Assembly (NCBI RefSeq): GCF_000211835.1
Contig: NZ_AEGR01000043.1
Location: forward strand, 1 to 45,110
Direction: 5' to 3'
Source: Hylemonella gracilis ATCC 19624
Lineage (GTDB): Bacteria > Pseudomonadota > Gammaproteobacteria > Burkholderiales > Burkholderiaceae_C
Length of the DNA: 45,110 nt
Under the pieces are notes generated by a model. That model did not search any database. It was given only the letters and a program-made list of their open reading frames with translations, and was not told the origin of the DNA. This document shows, piece by piece, positions 38,236 to 45,110 of this stretch. Each line of letters opens with the position of its first letter. Position 1 is the stretch's first letter. A program made the position numbers and the translations under genes.

Positions 38236-39427
38236 AGCCCTGGGCTTCGACGCGGGTGCTCACCTGCTGGTCAAGCACGCCCTCGCCACCTTGCCCCTGG
38301 GCGAGGTGCTGCGTGTGACAGGTCATGCCCCAGCTTGGCAGGTGCAATTGGCGGACTGGTGCCGTGGCCAAGGCCACGGCCTGCACTGGGACGACGACAC
38401 GCAGCCGCTGGACATGCGCCGTTGGGCCCAGCTGCGCCGCGGCCACGCGCAGGCGGGCCGTTGGCGCGGCGCCTCCGCCACCGGTGCCAGCGACCCACGC
38501 CATCCGGACGCGGTACGGGCCGAGGCCAGTCCGGCCTGGGGTCTGGCGGCGCGAGGAGCACGTGTCGAGGCGGGATCGCCGGAGTTCGAATTTCGCCTGC
38601 GCGACAAGCAGGAACTGTGGACTGACAGCGCGGCCGAGCTCTACGCTCAGGCGGTGAATGCACAGTGGAACCCCGACACGGTCATCGATTGGGACGATGC
38701 ACCTGAACCCCCACCGGAGATCGAGGACGCCATCGTCCAGGTCATGACCTACATGATCGAGAATGAAAACGCGGCGCTGCTGGTGCCCGCGCGTTTTCTG
38801 GGTCAACTGCACCCGCACTACCGCGAGTTGCAGGCCGCGCTGGCGATCCAGGTCGCCGACGAGGCACGGCACATCGATGTGTTCACGCGCCGCATCCGTC
38901 GCCATGGCCGCGAGCCCGCGCTGTCCACCGCCGGTGGCCAAGCCTCGCTCAAGAGTCTGCTGGACGAGCCCGACTTCTCCGTGGCCTCCTTCCTGCTTTC
39001 TGTGCTGGGCGAAGGCAGCTTCGTCAACCTGCTGCAGTTCCTGCAGACCGAAGCGCCCGATCCGCTGACACGTCAGATCTGCCGCCTGGCCGCGCGCGAC
39101 GAGGCGCGCCATGTCGCGCTGGGCATGTCACACCTGCTCTACCGCCTCGCGCGGGAGCCCGGTTTCCAGCACCGACTGGCACAGTCCGTGGCGCAGCGCC
39201 ACGACGCGCTGGCCGGCACCGCGGGCCTGAACGAGGAGGTCTTCGACGCGCTCATCCTGGTCGCGGCCGGTGAACTCACGCCCACGGCAATCGCACGGGG
39301 TTACGCCCGCGTGCAACAGCTGATGCGCGACATGGCGGATGGCCGCTACGCCAAGCTGGTTCGGCTGGGTTTCGCGCGGGACCAGGCCGAGCACCTGGCG
39401 GCGCTGCACACCCGCAATTTCATGTGA
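38192..39427 (+). CDS. TusA-like / diiron ferritin-like fusion protein, post-selC operon gene 3
   Basis: A 411-residue two-domain protein. Residues 10-70 (IDIEALGFDAGAHLLVKHAL... GHGLHW) look like a TusA/SirA/YedF fold, but the catalytic CPxP is replaced by DAGA; Cys57 is the nearest cysteine. Residues 145-330 form a ferritin-like four-helix bundle with diiron ligands Glu190 or 192, Glu224-x2-His227, Glu274 and Glu304-x2-His307 (two DEARH motifs), as in AurF-type or rubrerythrin-like oxygenases. AGGAAGG precedes the start inside gene 2, so translation is coupled. The combination suggests an oxidation reaction on a sulfur- or selenium-linked substrate, which is inference. Confidence 0.8.
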   Translation: MTDKATSPPPTIDIEALGFDAGAHLLVKHALATLPLGEVLRVTGHAPAWQVQLADWCRGQGHGLHWDDDTQPLDMRRWAQLRRGHAQAGRWRGASATGASDPRHPDAVRAEASPAWGLAARGARVEAGSPEFEFRLRDKQELWTDSAAELYAQAVNAQWNPDTVIDWDDAPEPPPEIEDAIVQVMTYMIENENAALLVPARFLGQLHPHYRELQAALAIQVADEARHIDVFTRRIRRHGREPALSTAGGQASLKSLLDEPDFSVASFLLSVLGEGSFVNLLQFLQTEAPDPLTRQICRLAARDEARHVALGMSHLLYRLAREPGFQHRLAQSVAQRHDALAGTAGLNEEVFDALILVAAGELTPTAIARGYARVQQLMRDMADGRYAKLVRLGFARDQAEHLAALHTRNFM

Positions 39428-39455
39428 ACACGCCCGGCGGCAATGGTCTAGCTCG

Positions 39456-40508
39456 TCAGGCGAACGCCGCGAAGTAAGCGTCCAACCGCGCGATCTCGCG
39501 CTGCTTGGCCGCTTCGTCCATGAAGCTGCCCTCGAAACTGTTGCGCGCCAAGGTATAGGCATGGCCGGCGTGCAAGGCAGGCAAGGCCGCGAAGGTTTGC
39601 AGGTAGTTCTCGTTGACGTAGCCGCCGAAGTAGGCCGGATCGTCGGAATTGACCGTGGCGCACAGGCCCGCATCCAACAGGGCGCCCAGGTTGTGCTGCG
39701 CGAGCGTGGGGAAGACGCAGAGCTTGAGGTTGGACAGCGGGCAGACGGTGAGCGGCACGCGCTCCTTCGCCAGCCGAGTCATCAAGGCCGCGTCATGCAC
39801 GGACTGCACGCCGTGGTCGATGCGCTCGGCGCCCAGCAGATCGAGCGCGCCCCAGACATAGGCCGGTGGCCCTTCCTCGCCCGCGTGGGCCACGATGCGC
39901 AGGCCCTGCTCACGGCAGCGCGCGAACAGGCGGGTGAATTTTTCCGGCGGGTGGCCCACCTCGCTGCTGTCCAGCCCCACACCGATGAACTGGTCGCGGT
40001 AGGGCAGAGCAGCCTCCAGCGTGGCCAGGCCGTCCTCCTCGCTGAGATGGCGCAGGAAACAGAGGATGAGCGCGGCGCTGATACCCAGTTTCTGTTCCGC
40101 ATCGGCGCAGGCCCGGTGCAGGCCGGTGATGACAGTGTCCATGGACACGCCGCGCGCGGTGTGGGTTTGCGGGTCGAAGAACAGCTCGGCGCGGCTCACT
40201 TGGTCGGCCGCCGCGCGTTCGAAGTAGGCCCAGGCCATGTCGTAGAAGTCCTGCTCTTGCAGCAGCACGCTGGCGCCCGCATAGTAGATGTCGAGAAAAC
40301 TCTGCAAGTCGGTGAAGGCGTAAGCGCGGCGCAAGTCCTCGACACTCGCATAGGGAATCGACACACCGTTGCGTTGCGCGAGCTGGAAGATCAGCTCGGG
40401 CTCCAGCGAGCCCTCGATGTGCATGTGCAGCTCGGCCTTGGGCATGCCACGCAGCACATCGGGCAGGCGCGCGGCGCTGATGGCGGGAAATGGGTTGGTC
40501 GTCATCAT
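39456..40508 (-). CDS. Adenine/adenosine deaminase-family protein (adenine deaminase type)
   Basis: A 350-residue zinc hydrolase of the adenosine deaminase superfamily: LHMHIEGSLEPEL (His28, His30), HAGEEGPP, RIDHGVQSV and NSDDPAYFGG. The SEVGHPP and AELFFDPQTHT segments look like the adenine deaminase subgroup rather than classical adenosine deaminase. Members of this group also include deaminases of N6-substituted adenines. The start is one of two adjacent ATGs (40508, 40505) after GGGAG. A longer frame to 40742 overlaps the Rieske gene and is rejected. It follows the Rieske gene by 55 nt and converges with the post-selC operon. Confidence 0.88.
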   Translation of the reverse strand: MMTTNPFPAISAARLPDVLRGMPKAELHMHIEGSLEPELIFQLAQRNGVSIPYASVEDLRRAYAFTDLQSFLDIYYAGASVLLQEQDFYDMAWAYFERAAADQVSRAELFFDPQTHTARGVSMDTVITGLHRACADAEQKLGISAALILCFLRHLSEEDGLATLEAALPYRDQFIGVGLDSSEVGHPPEKFTRLFARCREQGLRIVAHAGEEGPPAYVWGALDLLGAERIDHGVQSVHDAALMTRLAKERVPLTVCPLSNLKLCVFPTLAQHNLGALLDAGLCATVNSDDPAYFGGYVNENYLQTFAALPALHAGHAYTLARNSFEGSFMDEAAKQREIARLDAYFAAFA

Positions 40509-40563
40509 CGGCTCCCGATCGGTCGTTGTTTCTTGGGCAGGCGGCACCTTGGCGCTGCACGCC

Positions 40564-41574
40564 TCAGCAGGTTCCGAAGCGCACACCCAGCTCGCGCAAA
40601 TAGCGGCGGTAATGGGACGAGGCCAAGTCCGCCGCGCTGTGCACTTCCTTGACGGGCGCGTGCTCGCTGATGGGCAGCAACTTGGGCCGCTGAGATTCGA
40701 GCACGGGCTGGTCCTGCCCGAAGATGGTGTTCTGGAAATCAATCAGCGTCTGGTCCGGGTCTTCGCTGTGGTTCATCGCCATGCGGATCCACACGCGGCT
40801 GCGCTCGGGATCGACCGGGCAGACGAAGAGCGCGATGGACTCGCGGAAGTTGGCCAGCTTCACCGCCGTGGCCTCGGGCACCTTGGTCAGCACGCAGTGG
40901 TAGGGCCCCGCGACTTCATAGGTGTACTCCACCATCGCCCCACCCTGAGCGTGCACGCTGGATTGCGGCTGCCAGGCAAAGCAGTCCGAGACAAAGATGC
41001 CCGTGGGCGTCTTCTCGACCTTGTACGGCTGCATGGCCGTGTGGTCGCGCGCGCCCAGCCATCCGGTGTGGATGAAGCCGAAGTGCGACATGTCCAGGAA
41101 GTTCTCGACGATGCGCGGCGCGCTGGCCTGCACCTCGTAGGGGCCGGAGGTGACTTTGCGCAGGTTCACATCGTCCTCGGCGGCGAAAGCCGGCAAGGGC
41201 ACGGGCACTTGGGCCGGCGGGGCCGTGTGCGCCGGATTCAGACAGACCCAGACCAGGCCATAAGCCTCGCGCACCTGGTGCGCGCAGGCCCGGTGCCCCT
41301 CGGGCGGCGTGAACCCCGGCACCGCCGGAATCGCGACGCAACGCCCTTGGGGTTCGAAGCGCCAGCCGTGATAGGGACACTCGAGCTCGCCGTCCACCAC
41401 CCGCCCCATGGACAGCGCCGCGCCACGGTGCGGGCAGCGGTCGGTGAAGACACGCGCCTGCCCGGTCGCGTCGCGCCAGAGCACCAGGTCCTCGCCGAGC
41501 AGGCGCACGGGCAAGGGCTGCTCGTGCACATCACGGCACAAAGCGACGGGATGGAAGAAAGCGCGTTCGATCAT
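40564..41574 (-). CDS. Rieske-type mononuclear non-haem iron oxygenase (alpha subunit)
   Basis: A 336-residue oxygenase. The Rieske [2Fe-2S] site is CPH...CPYHGW (Cys47, His49, Cys66, His69); the mononuclear iron site is ENFLDMSHFGFIH (Asp161, His164, His169). Length and layout fit the vanillate/N-demethylase and ring-hydroxylating group that needs a separate reductase, not found here. It stands between a purine-type BMP transporter and an adenine deaminase-like gene, so an N-dealkylation or hydroxylation of a substituted purine is plausible but unproved. ATG 41574 has no Shine-Dalgarno sequence; a terminator ends 4 nt upstream. Confidence 0.88.
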   Translation of the reverse strand: MIERAFFHPVALCRDVHEQPLPVRLLGEDLVLWRDATGQARVFTDRCPHRGAALSMGRVVDGELECPYHGWRFEPQGRCVAIPAVPGFTPPEGHRACAHQVREAYGLVWVCLNPAHTAPPAQVPVPLPAFAAEDDVNLRKVTSGPYEVQASAPRIVENFLDMSHFGFIHTGWLGARDHTAMQPYKVEKTPTGIFVSDCFAWQPQSSVHAQGGAMVEYTYEVAGPYHCVLTKVPEATAVKLANFRESIALFVCPVDPERSRVWIRMAMNHSEDPDQTLIDFQNTIFGQDQPVLESQRPKLLPISEHAPVKEVHSAADLASSHYRRYLRELGVRFGTC

Positions 41575-41577
41575 GGT

Positions 41578-41614
41578 CAAAGAAAAACGGGCAACCAGGC
41601 TGGCTGGCTGCCCG
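41578..41614 (-). terminator. Second of two tandem terminators, just before the Rieske start
   Basis: On the minus strand CGGGCA (41588-41593 complement) and TGCCCG (41609-41614) close a stem with a GCC/GGT-rich inner part, followed by TTTTTCTTTG. Its U-tract ends 4 nt before the Rieske ATG. Confidence 0.8.
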
Positions 41615-41621
41615 AGAGAGG

Positions 41622-41658
41622 ATCAAAGAAAACGGACGGTCGAAACGGACCGCTCCGT
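41622..41658 (-). terminator. First tandem terminator, overlapping the BMP stop codon
   Basis: Minus-strand ACGGAGCGGTC (41648-41658) pairs with GACCGTCCGT (41632-41641), ten base pairs with one bulged G, followed by TTTTCTTTG. It begins inside the TGA stop of the BMP gene. Both terminators share the tail TTTTCTTTGA, so one may be a duplicate of the other. Confidence 0.82.
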
Positions 41659-42743
41659 CACTTGCCCGAGGGGATCTTGCCTTCCACGCCCTTGACGTAG
41701 AAGTTCACGCTGTCCTTCCAAGCCTGGTCGGCGCTCTTGCCCTTGGCCAGCACTTCCTTGCCTTCGTTGGTCACGATGGGGCCGGTGAAGACTTCGAACT
41801 TGCCAGCCTTCATCTCGGCCTTGATCTTGTCCACTTGGGCCTTGGTGGCGGCGGGGACTTCGGGCGAAATCTTGATCAGATCGTTCACGCCATCGGGCAC
41901 GCCCAGGATGGTGCGACCGGTCTTCCAGGTGCCGTTGAGCACGTCGTTGATGGCGCGCTCATAGTAGGGACCCCAGTTCGCGATGGCCGAACCCAGGTGA
42001 GCCTTCTTGGCGAAGGCGCTCATGTCGCTGTCCCACCCGAAGGCGTACTTGCCGTTCTTCTCGGCGGTCTGCAGCACGGCGGAGGAATCGGTGTTTTGCA
42101 GCAGCACGTCGGCGCCTGCGTTGATCAGGCTTTGCGCGGCTTCGCTTTCCTTCGGCGGATCGAACCAGGTGTTGATCCAGACCACCTTGACCTTGATGTT
42201 GGGATTGACCGACTGCGCGCCAAGCGTGAAGCCGTTGATGTTGCGCAGCACTTCGGGGATCGGGAAGGAACCGACGAAACCCAGCGTGCCGGACTTGCTC
42301 ATCTTGGCCGCGATGATGCCCGCCAGGTAGGTGTCCTGGTAGAAGGACGCGTCATAGATGCGCATGTTGGACGCCGTCTTGTAACCCGTGGCGTGCTCGA
42401 ACTTCACGTCCGGGAACTCCTGGGCCACGCGCAACATGGGCTCCATGAAACCGAAGGACGTCGCGAAGATGATCTTGTTGCCTTGGGCGGCCAGGTCACG
42501 GATCACACGCTCGGCGTCAGCGCCTTCCGGCACGTTCTCGACATAGGTGGTCTTGACCTTGGCGCCGAACTTCTTCTCGACTGCCTTGCGGCCGAGGTCG
42601 TGCGCGTAGGTCCAGCCGGCATCGCCCACCGGGCCCACATAGACCCAGGCGGCCTTGAGCGGCTCGGCGGCGAAGGCCGACAGGCTGGAGGCGGCCAGCA
42701 CGGCCGCGGCCAGACCGGCCTTGAAGAGAGAACGTTTGTTCAT
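41658..42743 (-). CDS. BMP-family ABC transporter substrate-binding protein
   Basis: A periplasmic binding protein of the BMP/PnrA family, 361 residues, with a signal peptide (about 1-25, cleaved after AFA) and KAAWVYVGPVGDAGWTYAHDLG, YVENVPEGADAERVIRDL and GSFPIPEVLRNINGFTLG. Family members bind nucleosides or purines. AAGGAAG precedes the ATG. Two permease genes lie upstream on the same strand, after a 170-nt gap that contains no gene I recognise. It is closely related to the orphan at 24752-25891. Confidence 0.94.
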   Translation of the reverse strand: MNKRSLFKAGLAAAVLAASSLSAFAAEPLKAAWVYVGPVGDAGWTYAHDLGRKAVEKKFGAKVKTTYVENVPEGADAERVIRDLAAQGNKIIFATSFGFMEPMLRVAQEFPDVKFEHATGYKTASNMRIYDASFYQDTYLAGIIAAKMSKSGTLGFVGSFPIPEVLRNINGFTLGAQSVNPNIKVKVVWINTWFDPPKESEAAQSLINAGADVLLQNTDSSAVLQTAEKNGKYAFGWDSDMSAFAKKAHLGSAIANWGPYYERAINDVLNGTWKTGRTILGVPDGVNDLIKISPEVPAATKAQVDKIKAEMKAGKFEVFTGPIVTNEGKEVLAKGKSADQAWKDSVNFYVKGVEGKIPSGK

Positions 42744-42913
42744 GGTGCTTCCTTCTGAGGAGAAAAAATGATGAGGGAATCAAGCAAAAACCACGCCGGG
42801 ATTATGGCGCGACTGGCCAGCAAACAGAAGTACCGCCGCCGGCGCCTGATCGCGCGCGAAACCCTGGGCTGTCAGAGCGTCGATCTGCGCGACACCGCCT
42901 GGGGTCCGTGAGA

Positions 42914-43834
42914 TCACCCACCGGGATGGAAGGGCTTGCCCAAAGACGCAGGCATGTTGACGCGAATCCAGACCGGGTTGCGCGAGATCAGCACCAGAAC
43001 CACGATGGTGGCCAGGTAGGGCAGCATGGCCAGCAACTGGCTGGGAATCTGCACCCCCGCGCTCTGCAGCGCGAACTGCATCATGGTCACGCCGCCGAAC
43101 AGGTAAGCGCCCAACAGCACGCGGGCTGGCCGCCAGGTGGCGAAGGCGGTCAGGGCCAAGGCGATCCAGCCCCGCCCCGCCACCAGGCCCTGCACCCAGA
43201 GCGGCGCGTAAACGACCGACAGAAAGGCACCGGCCACGCCGCACAAAGCGCCGCCGACCAGCACCGCCAGGAAACGGATGCGACGCACCGGGTAACCCAG
43301 GGCATGGGCCGCGGCGGGGGACTCACCCACGGCGCGCAGCACCAGCCCGGCACGGCTGCGGTAGAGGAACCAGGCCATCAGCGCCGCCAGCGCCATGGCC
43401 GCGTAGACCATCGGGTGCAGTTGGAAGAAGGCCGGGCCGAAGAAGGGGATGTCCGACAGCAGCGGCACCGCGTTCGGGGTCTGGTCTTCCAACTTCTTGC
43501 CCACCATGCTCACGCCCACGAAGGCGGAGAAGCCGGTGCCGAAGAGGCTGAGCGCCAAGCCGGTGGCGTACTGGTTGGTGTTGAGCCAGATTACCAGCAG
43601 ACCGAAGACGGCCGCCATGCCCGCGCCCGCCGCCGCGCCCGCGACGAAGCCCACGGCCGCTTCGCCGGTGTGGAAGGCGGCGGCGAAGCCCGCGATCGCA
43701 GCGACCAGCATCATGCCTTCAGCGCCCAGGTTGAGCACGCCCGCTTTTTCATTGAGCAGCAGGCCCAAACCCGCCAACACCAAGGGCGTGCCCGAGGCCA
43801 AGGCCGCCGCGATCAGCAATGCGGTTTCGTTCAT
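42914..43834 (-). CDS. ABC transporter permease (BMP/nucleoside type), second subunit
   Basis: A 306-residue inner-membrane permease with about eight hydrophobic segments. LGLLLNEKAGVLNLGAEGMMLVAA is the typical signature of the branched-chain/nucleoside permease family (PF02653). The ATG at 43834 overlaps the stop of the first permease gene as ATGA; an upstream in-frame start at 43897 is rejected for this reason. It forms a heterodimeric channel with the product of 43831-44991. Confidence 0.93.
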   Translation of the reverse strand: MNETALLIAAALASGTPLVLAGLGLLLNEKAGVLNLGAEGMMLVAAIAGFAAAFHTGEAAVGFVAGAAAGAGMAAVFGLLVIWLNTNQYATGLALSLFGTGFSAFVGVSMVGKKLEDQTPNAVPLLSDIPFFGPAFFQLHPMVYAAMALAALMAWFLYRSRAGLVLRAVGESPAAAHALGYPVRRIRFLAVLVGGALCGVAGAFLSVVYAPLWVQGLVAGRGWIALALTAFATWRPARVLLGAYLFGGVTMMQFALQSAGVQIPSQLLAMLPYLATIVVLVLISRNPVWIRVNMPASLGKPFHPGG

Positions 43835-44991
43835 GCCTGTGCTCCGCGCGGTTCGTGTTTCGCCTCTTTCTTCAGACCAGCCCGACGCACGGACCAACGC
43901 ACTCGGTAATTGATCAGGGTGTCACAGGCCAGCAGCATGAACAGCAGCGCGCCCTGGAACACACTGGTCAGCGCATTGGGCAGGCCCAGGCGCGACTGCG
44001 ACAGCTCGCCGCCGATCAGCAGCATGGACAGCAGCAGGCTGGAGAACACGATGCCCACCGGGTGCAGCCGCCCGACGAAGCAGGCGATGATGGCCGCGAA
44101 ACCGTAGCCCGTGGACAGGTGCGGCGTCAGCTGGCGAACCGGGCCCGCCACCTCCATGGCGCCGGCCAATCCGGCCATGGCCCCCGACAGCAGCATGGCC
44201 GTCCACAGCGTGCCGCGGCTGGAAAAGCCCGCGTAGCGCGCCGCGGCCGGCGCCAAGCCGCCCACCTGCAACTGGTAACCACGCCAGGACTTGGAGAGGA
44301 AAAGCCAGAACGCCAGCACCGCCACCAGCGCGACCACGAAGCCCCAGTGCAGCCGCGTGGGGGGCAGCAGCACGGGCAGCCAGGTCGAGACGTCGAAGGT
44401 TTTGGTCTGTGGGAAGTTGTAGCCCTGCGGGTCTTTCCAGGGGCCGAAGACCAGGTAGTTCAGCAGTTGCTGCGCCACGTAGACCAGCATCAGGCTGACC
44501 AGGATTTCATTGGCGTTGAACTTGTCGCGCAGCCAGGCGACGATGGCCGCCCAGAGCGCGCCGCCCAGAGCGCCCGCCAGCAACACCACCGGCGCGTACA
44601 GGCCGCGCGGACCCAGGGGCTCGGGTGACTGGAAAGGCATCAGCGTCTGGCCGTCCAGGTTGTACATGGTCAACCACAGCGCCACGCCACCCCCGGTGAT
44701 GGCACCCAGCAGGAACTGCCCCTCGGCCCCGATGTTCCAGATGTTGGCCCGATAGCAGGCCGCCAAACCCAGGGCACATAGCATCAGTGGCGTGGCCTTG
44801 AGCAGCAACTCGGAGATCGGCCGCAGGCCGCGCAGCGGTTCGACGAAGAAGACCGCCAGGCCCGCCAGCGGGTCCTTGTCGAGGGCGATGAAGAGCAGGC
44901 TGGCCAACAGCACCGTCAAGGCCAAGGCCAGCAAGGGCGACACCCAGGCCATCCACTGGGAAGGCTGGGGACGTGGTTCGAGTCTCAGCAT
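43831..44991 (-). CDS. ABC transporter permease (BMP/nucleoside type), first subunit
   Basis: A 386-residue inner-membrane permease with the NIWNIGAEGQFLLGAI signature near residue 85 and about nine hydrophobic segments, paired with the following permease. Together with the BMP protein it needs an ATPase with two nucleotide-binding domains, as in other BMP systems. Its gene is not between 44991 and the window end, so it should lie just to the right beyond the repeat. Confidence 0.93.
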   Translation of the reverse strand: MLRLEPRPQPSQWMAWVSPLLALALTVLLASLLFIALDKDPLAGLAVFFVEPLRGLRPISELLLKATPLMLCALGLAACYRANIWNIGAEGQFLLGAITGGGVALWLTMYNLDGQTLMPFQSPEPLGPRGLYAPVVLLAGALGGALWAAIVAWLRDKFNANEILVSLMLVYVAQQLLNYLVFGPWKDPQGYNFPQTKTFDVSTWLPVLLPPTRLHWGFVVALVAVLAFWLFLSKSWRGYQLQVGGLAPAAARYAGFSSRGTLWTAMLLSGAMAGLAGAMEVAGPVRQLTPHLSTGYGFAAIIACFVGRLHPVGIVFSSLLLSMLLIGGELSQSRLGLPNALTSVFQGALLFMLLACDTLINYRVRWSVRRAGLKKEAKHEPRGAQA

Positions 44992-45044
44992 GCGCCGACC
45001 TCGCGATAGGTTTCAAGTTGCTGCATGCGATCCATCCTCGCGCT

Positions 45045-45095
45045 TGAGCGCCGCCGGGCCGCCCCAAGGCGCGAAGGCCCCCTCGGGGGGCAGCG
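45045..45095 (-). repeat. Dispersed GC-rich repeat, copy 2
   Basis: On the minus strand this matches 15117-15167 over 51 nt with one mismatch. Its flank is different (CCGCTGCGCGAGGTT before the core). It is intergenic, upstream of the permease gene, and runs to the window edge. Confidence 0.85.
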
Positions 45096-45110
45096 AACCT
45101 CGCGCAGCGG

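Overview
The window (about 65-70% GC by eye) looks like a chromosomal segment of a beta-proteobacterium of the order Burkholderiales, most likely Comamonadaceae. The reasons are the tRNA-Tyr/Gly/Thr-tuf cluster, the trpE-trpG-(LysE)-trpD-trpC-ung order, the rpe/apaG arrangement, the lptA-lptB-rpoN cluster, and a dispersed ~51-bp GC-rich repeat (two copies, one mismatch) of a type I recall from that family. No gene-free stretch exceeds 300 bases. The longest are 6129-6385, 13166-13435, 25892-26169, 33476-33707 and 35910-36148, each described below.

Left part (1-20,300): the first codons of tuf and three tRNA genes, then on the minus strand a tryptophan operon (trpE, trpG, a LysE-type exporter, trpD, trpC, ung). 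A large PAS-GGDEF-EAL protein lies between rpe and trpE, where related genomes usually have gph. Next come apaG, thiL and gshB, then lptA-lptB-rpoN, an RlmL-type rRNA methyltransferase, a nitronate monooxygenase-like protein, a PIN-domain protein and an OsmC protein.

Middle part (20,300-25,900): a DUF1232 membrane protein, guanine deaminase, a membrane diguanylate cyclase, a DoxX protein with a divergent LysR regulator, and an orphan BMP-family purine-type binding protein.

Selenium block (26,170-39,427): a formate dehydrogenase-N operon whose catalytic subunit is interrupted by an in-frame UGA (selenocysteine 197), followed by a textbook bacterial SECIS hairpin; the beta and gamma subunits; fdhE; selA; selB; and selC (tRNA-Sec, anticodon UCA). 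All dedicated Sec-insertion factors except selD are within 10 kb of their substrate. Directly after selC is a promoter-like TATAAT, then a leader RNA, then a three-gene operon of unknown function: an acyl-CoA dehydrogenase-like flavoprotein lacking the catalytic Glu, a PhnD/NMT1-like periplasmic-binding-fold protein without signal peptide, and a TusA-like/diiron ferritin-like fusion. The leader holds a second hairpin with the architecture of the E. coli fdhF SECIS (12 identical nt, bulged U, AGGUCU loop) but no UGA at the required position. The best parallel is the SECIS-like translational control element of E. coli selAB. I therefore propose a selenium- and SelB-responsive operon of undescribed function; this is the main discovery candidate.

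Right part (39,456-45,110, minus strand): two ABC permeases, a BMP-family binding protein, two tandem terminators, a Rieske oxygenase and an adenine/adenosine deaminase-family enzyme. Together these look like uptake and catabolism of a (possibly substituted) purine. The ATPase gene should lie beyond the right edge, past the dispersed repeat.
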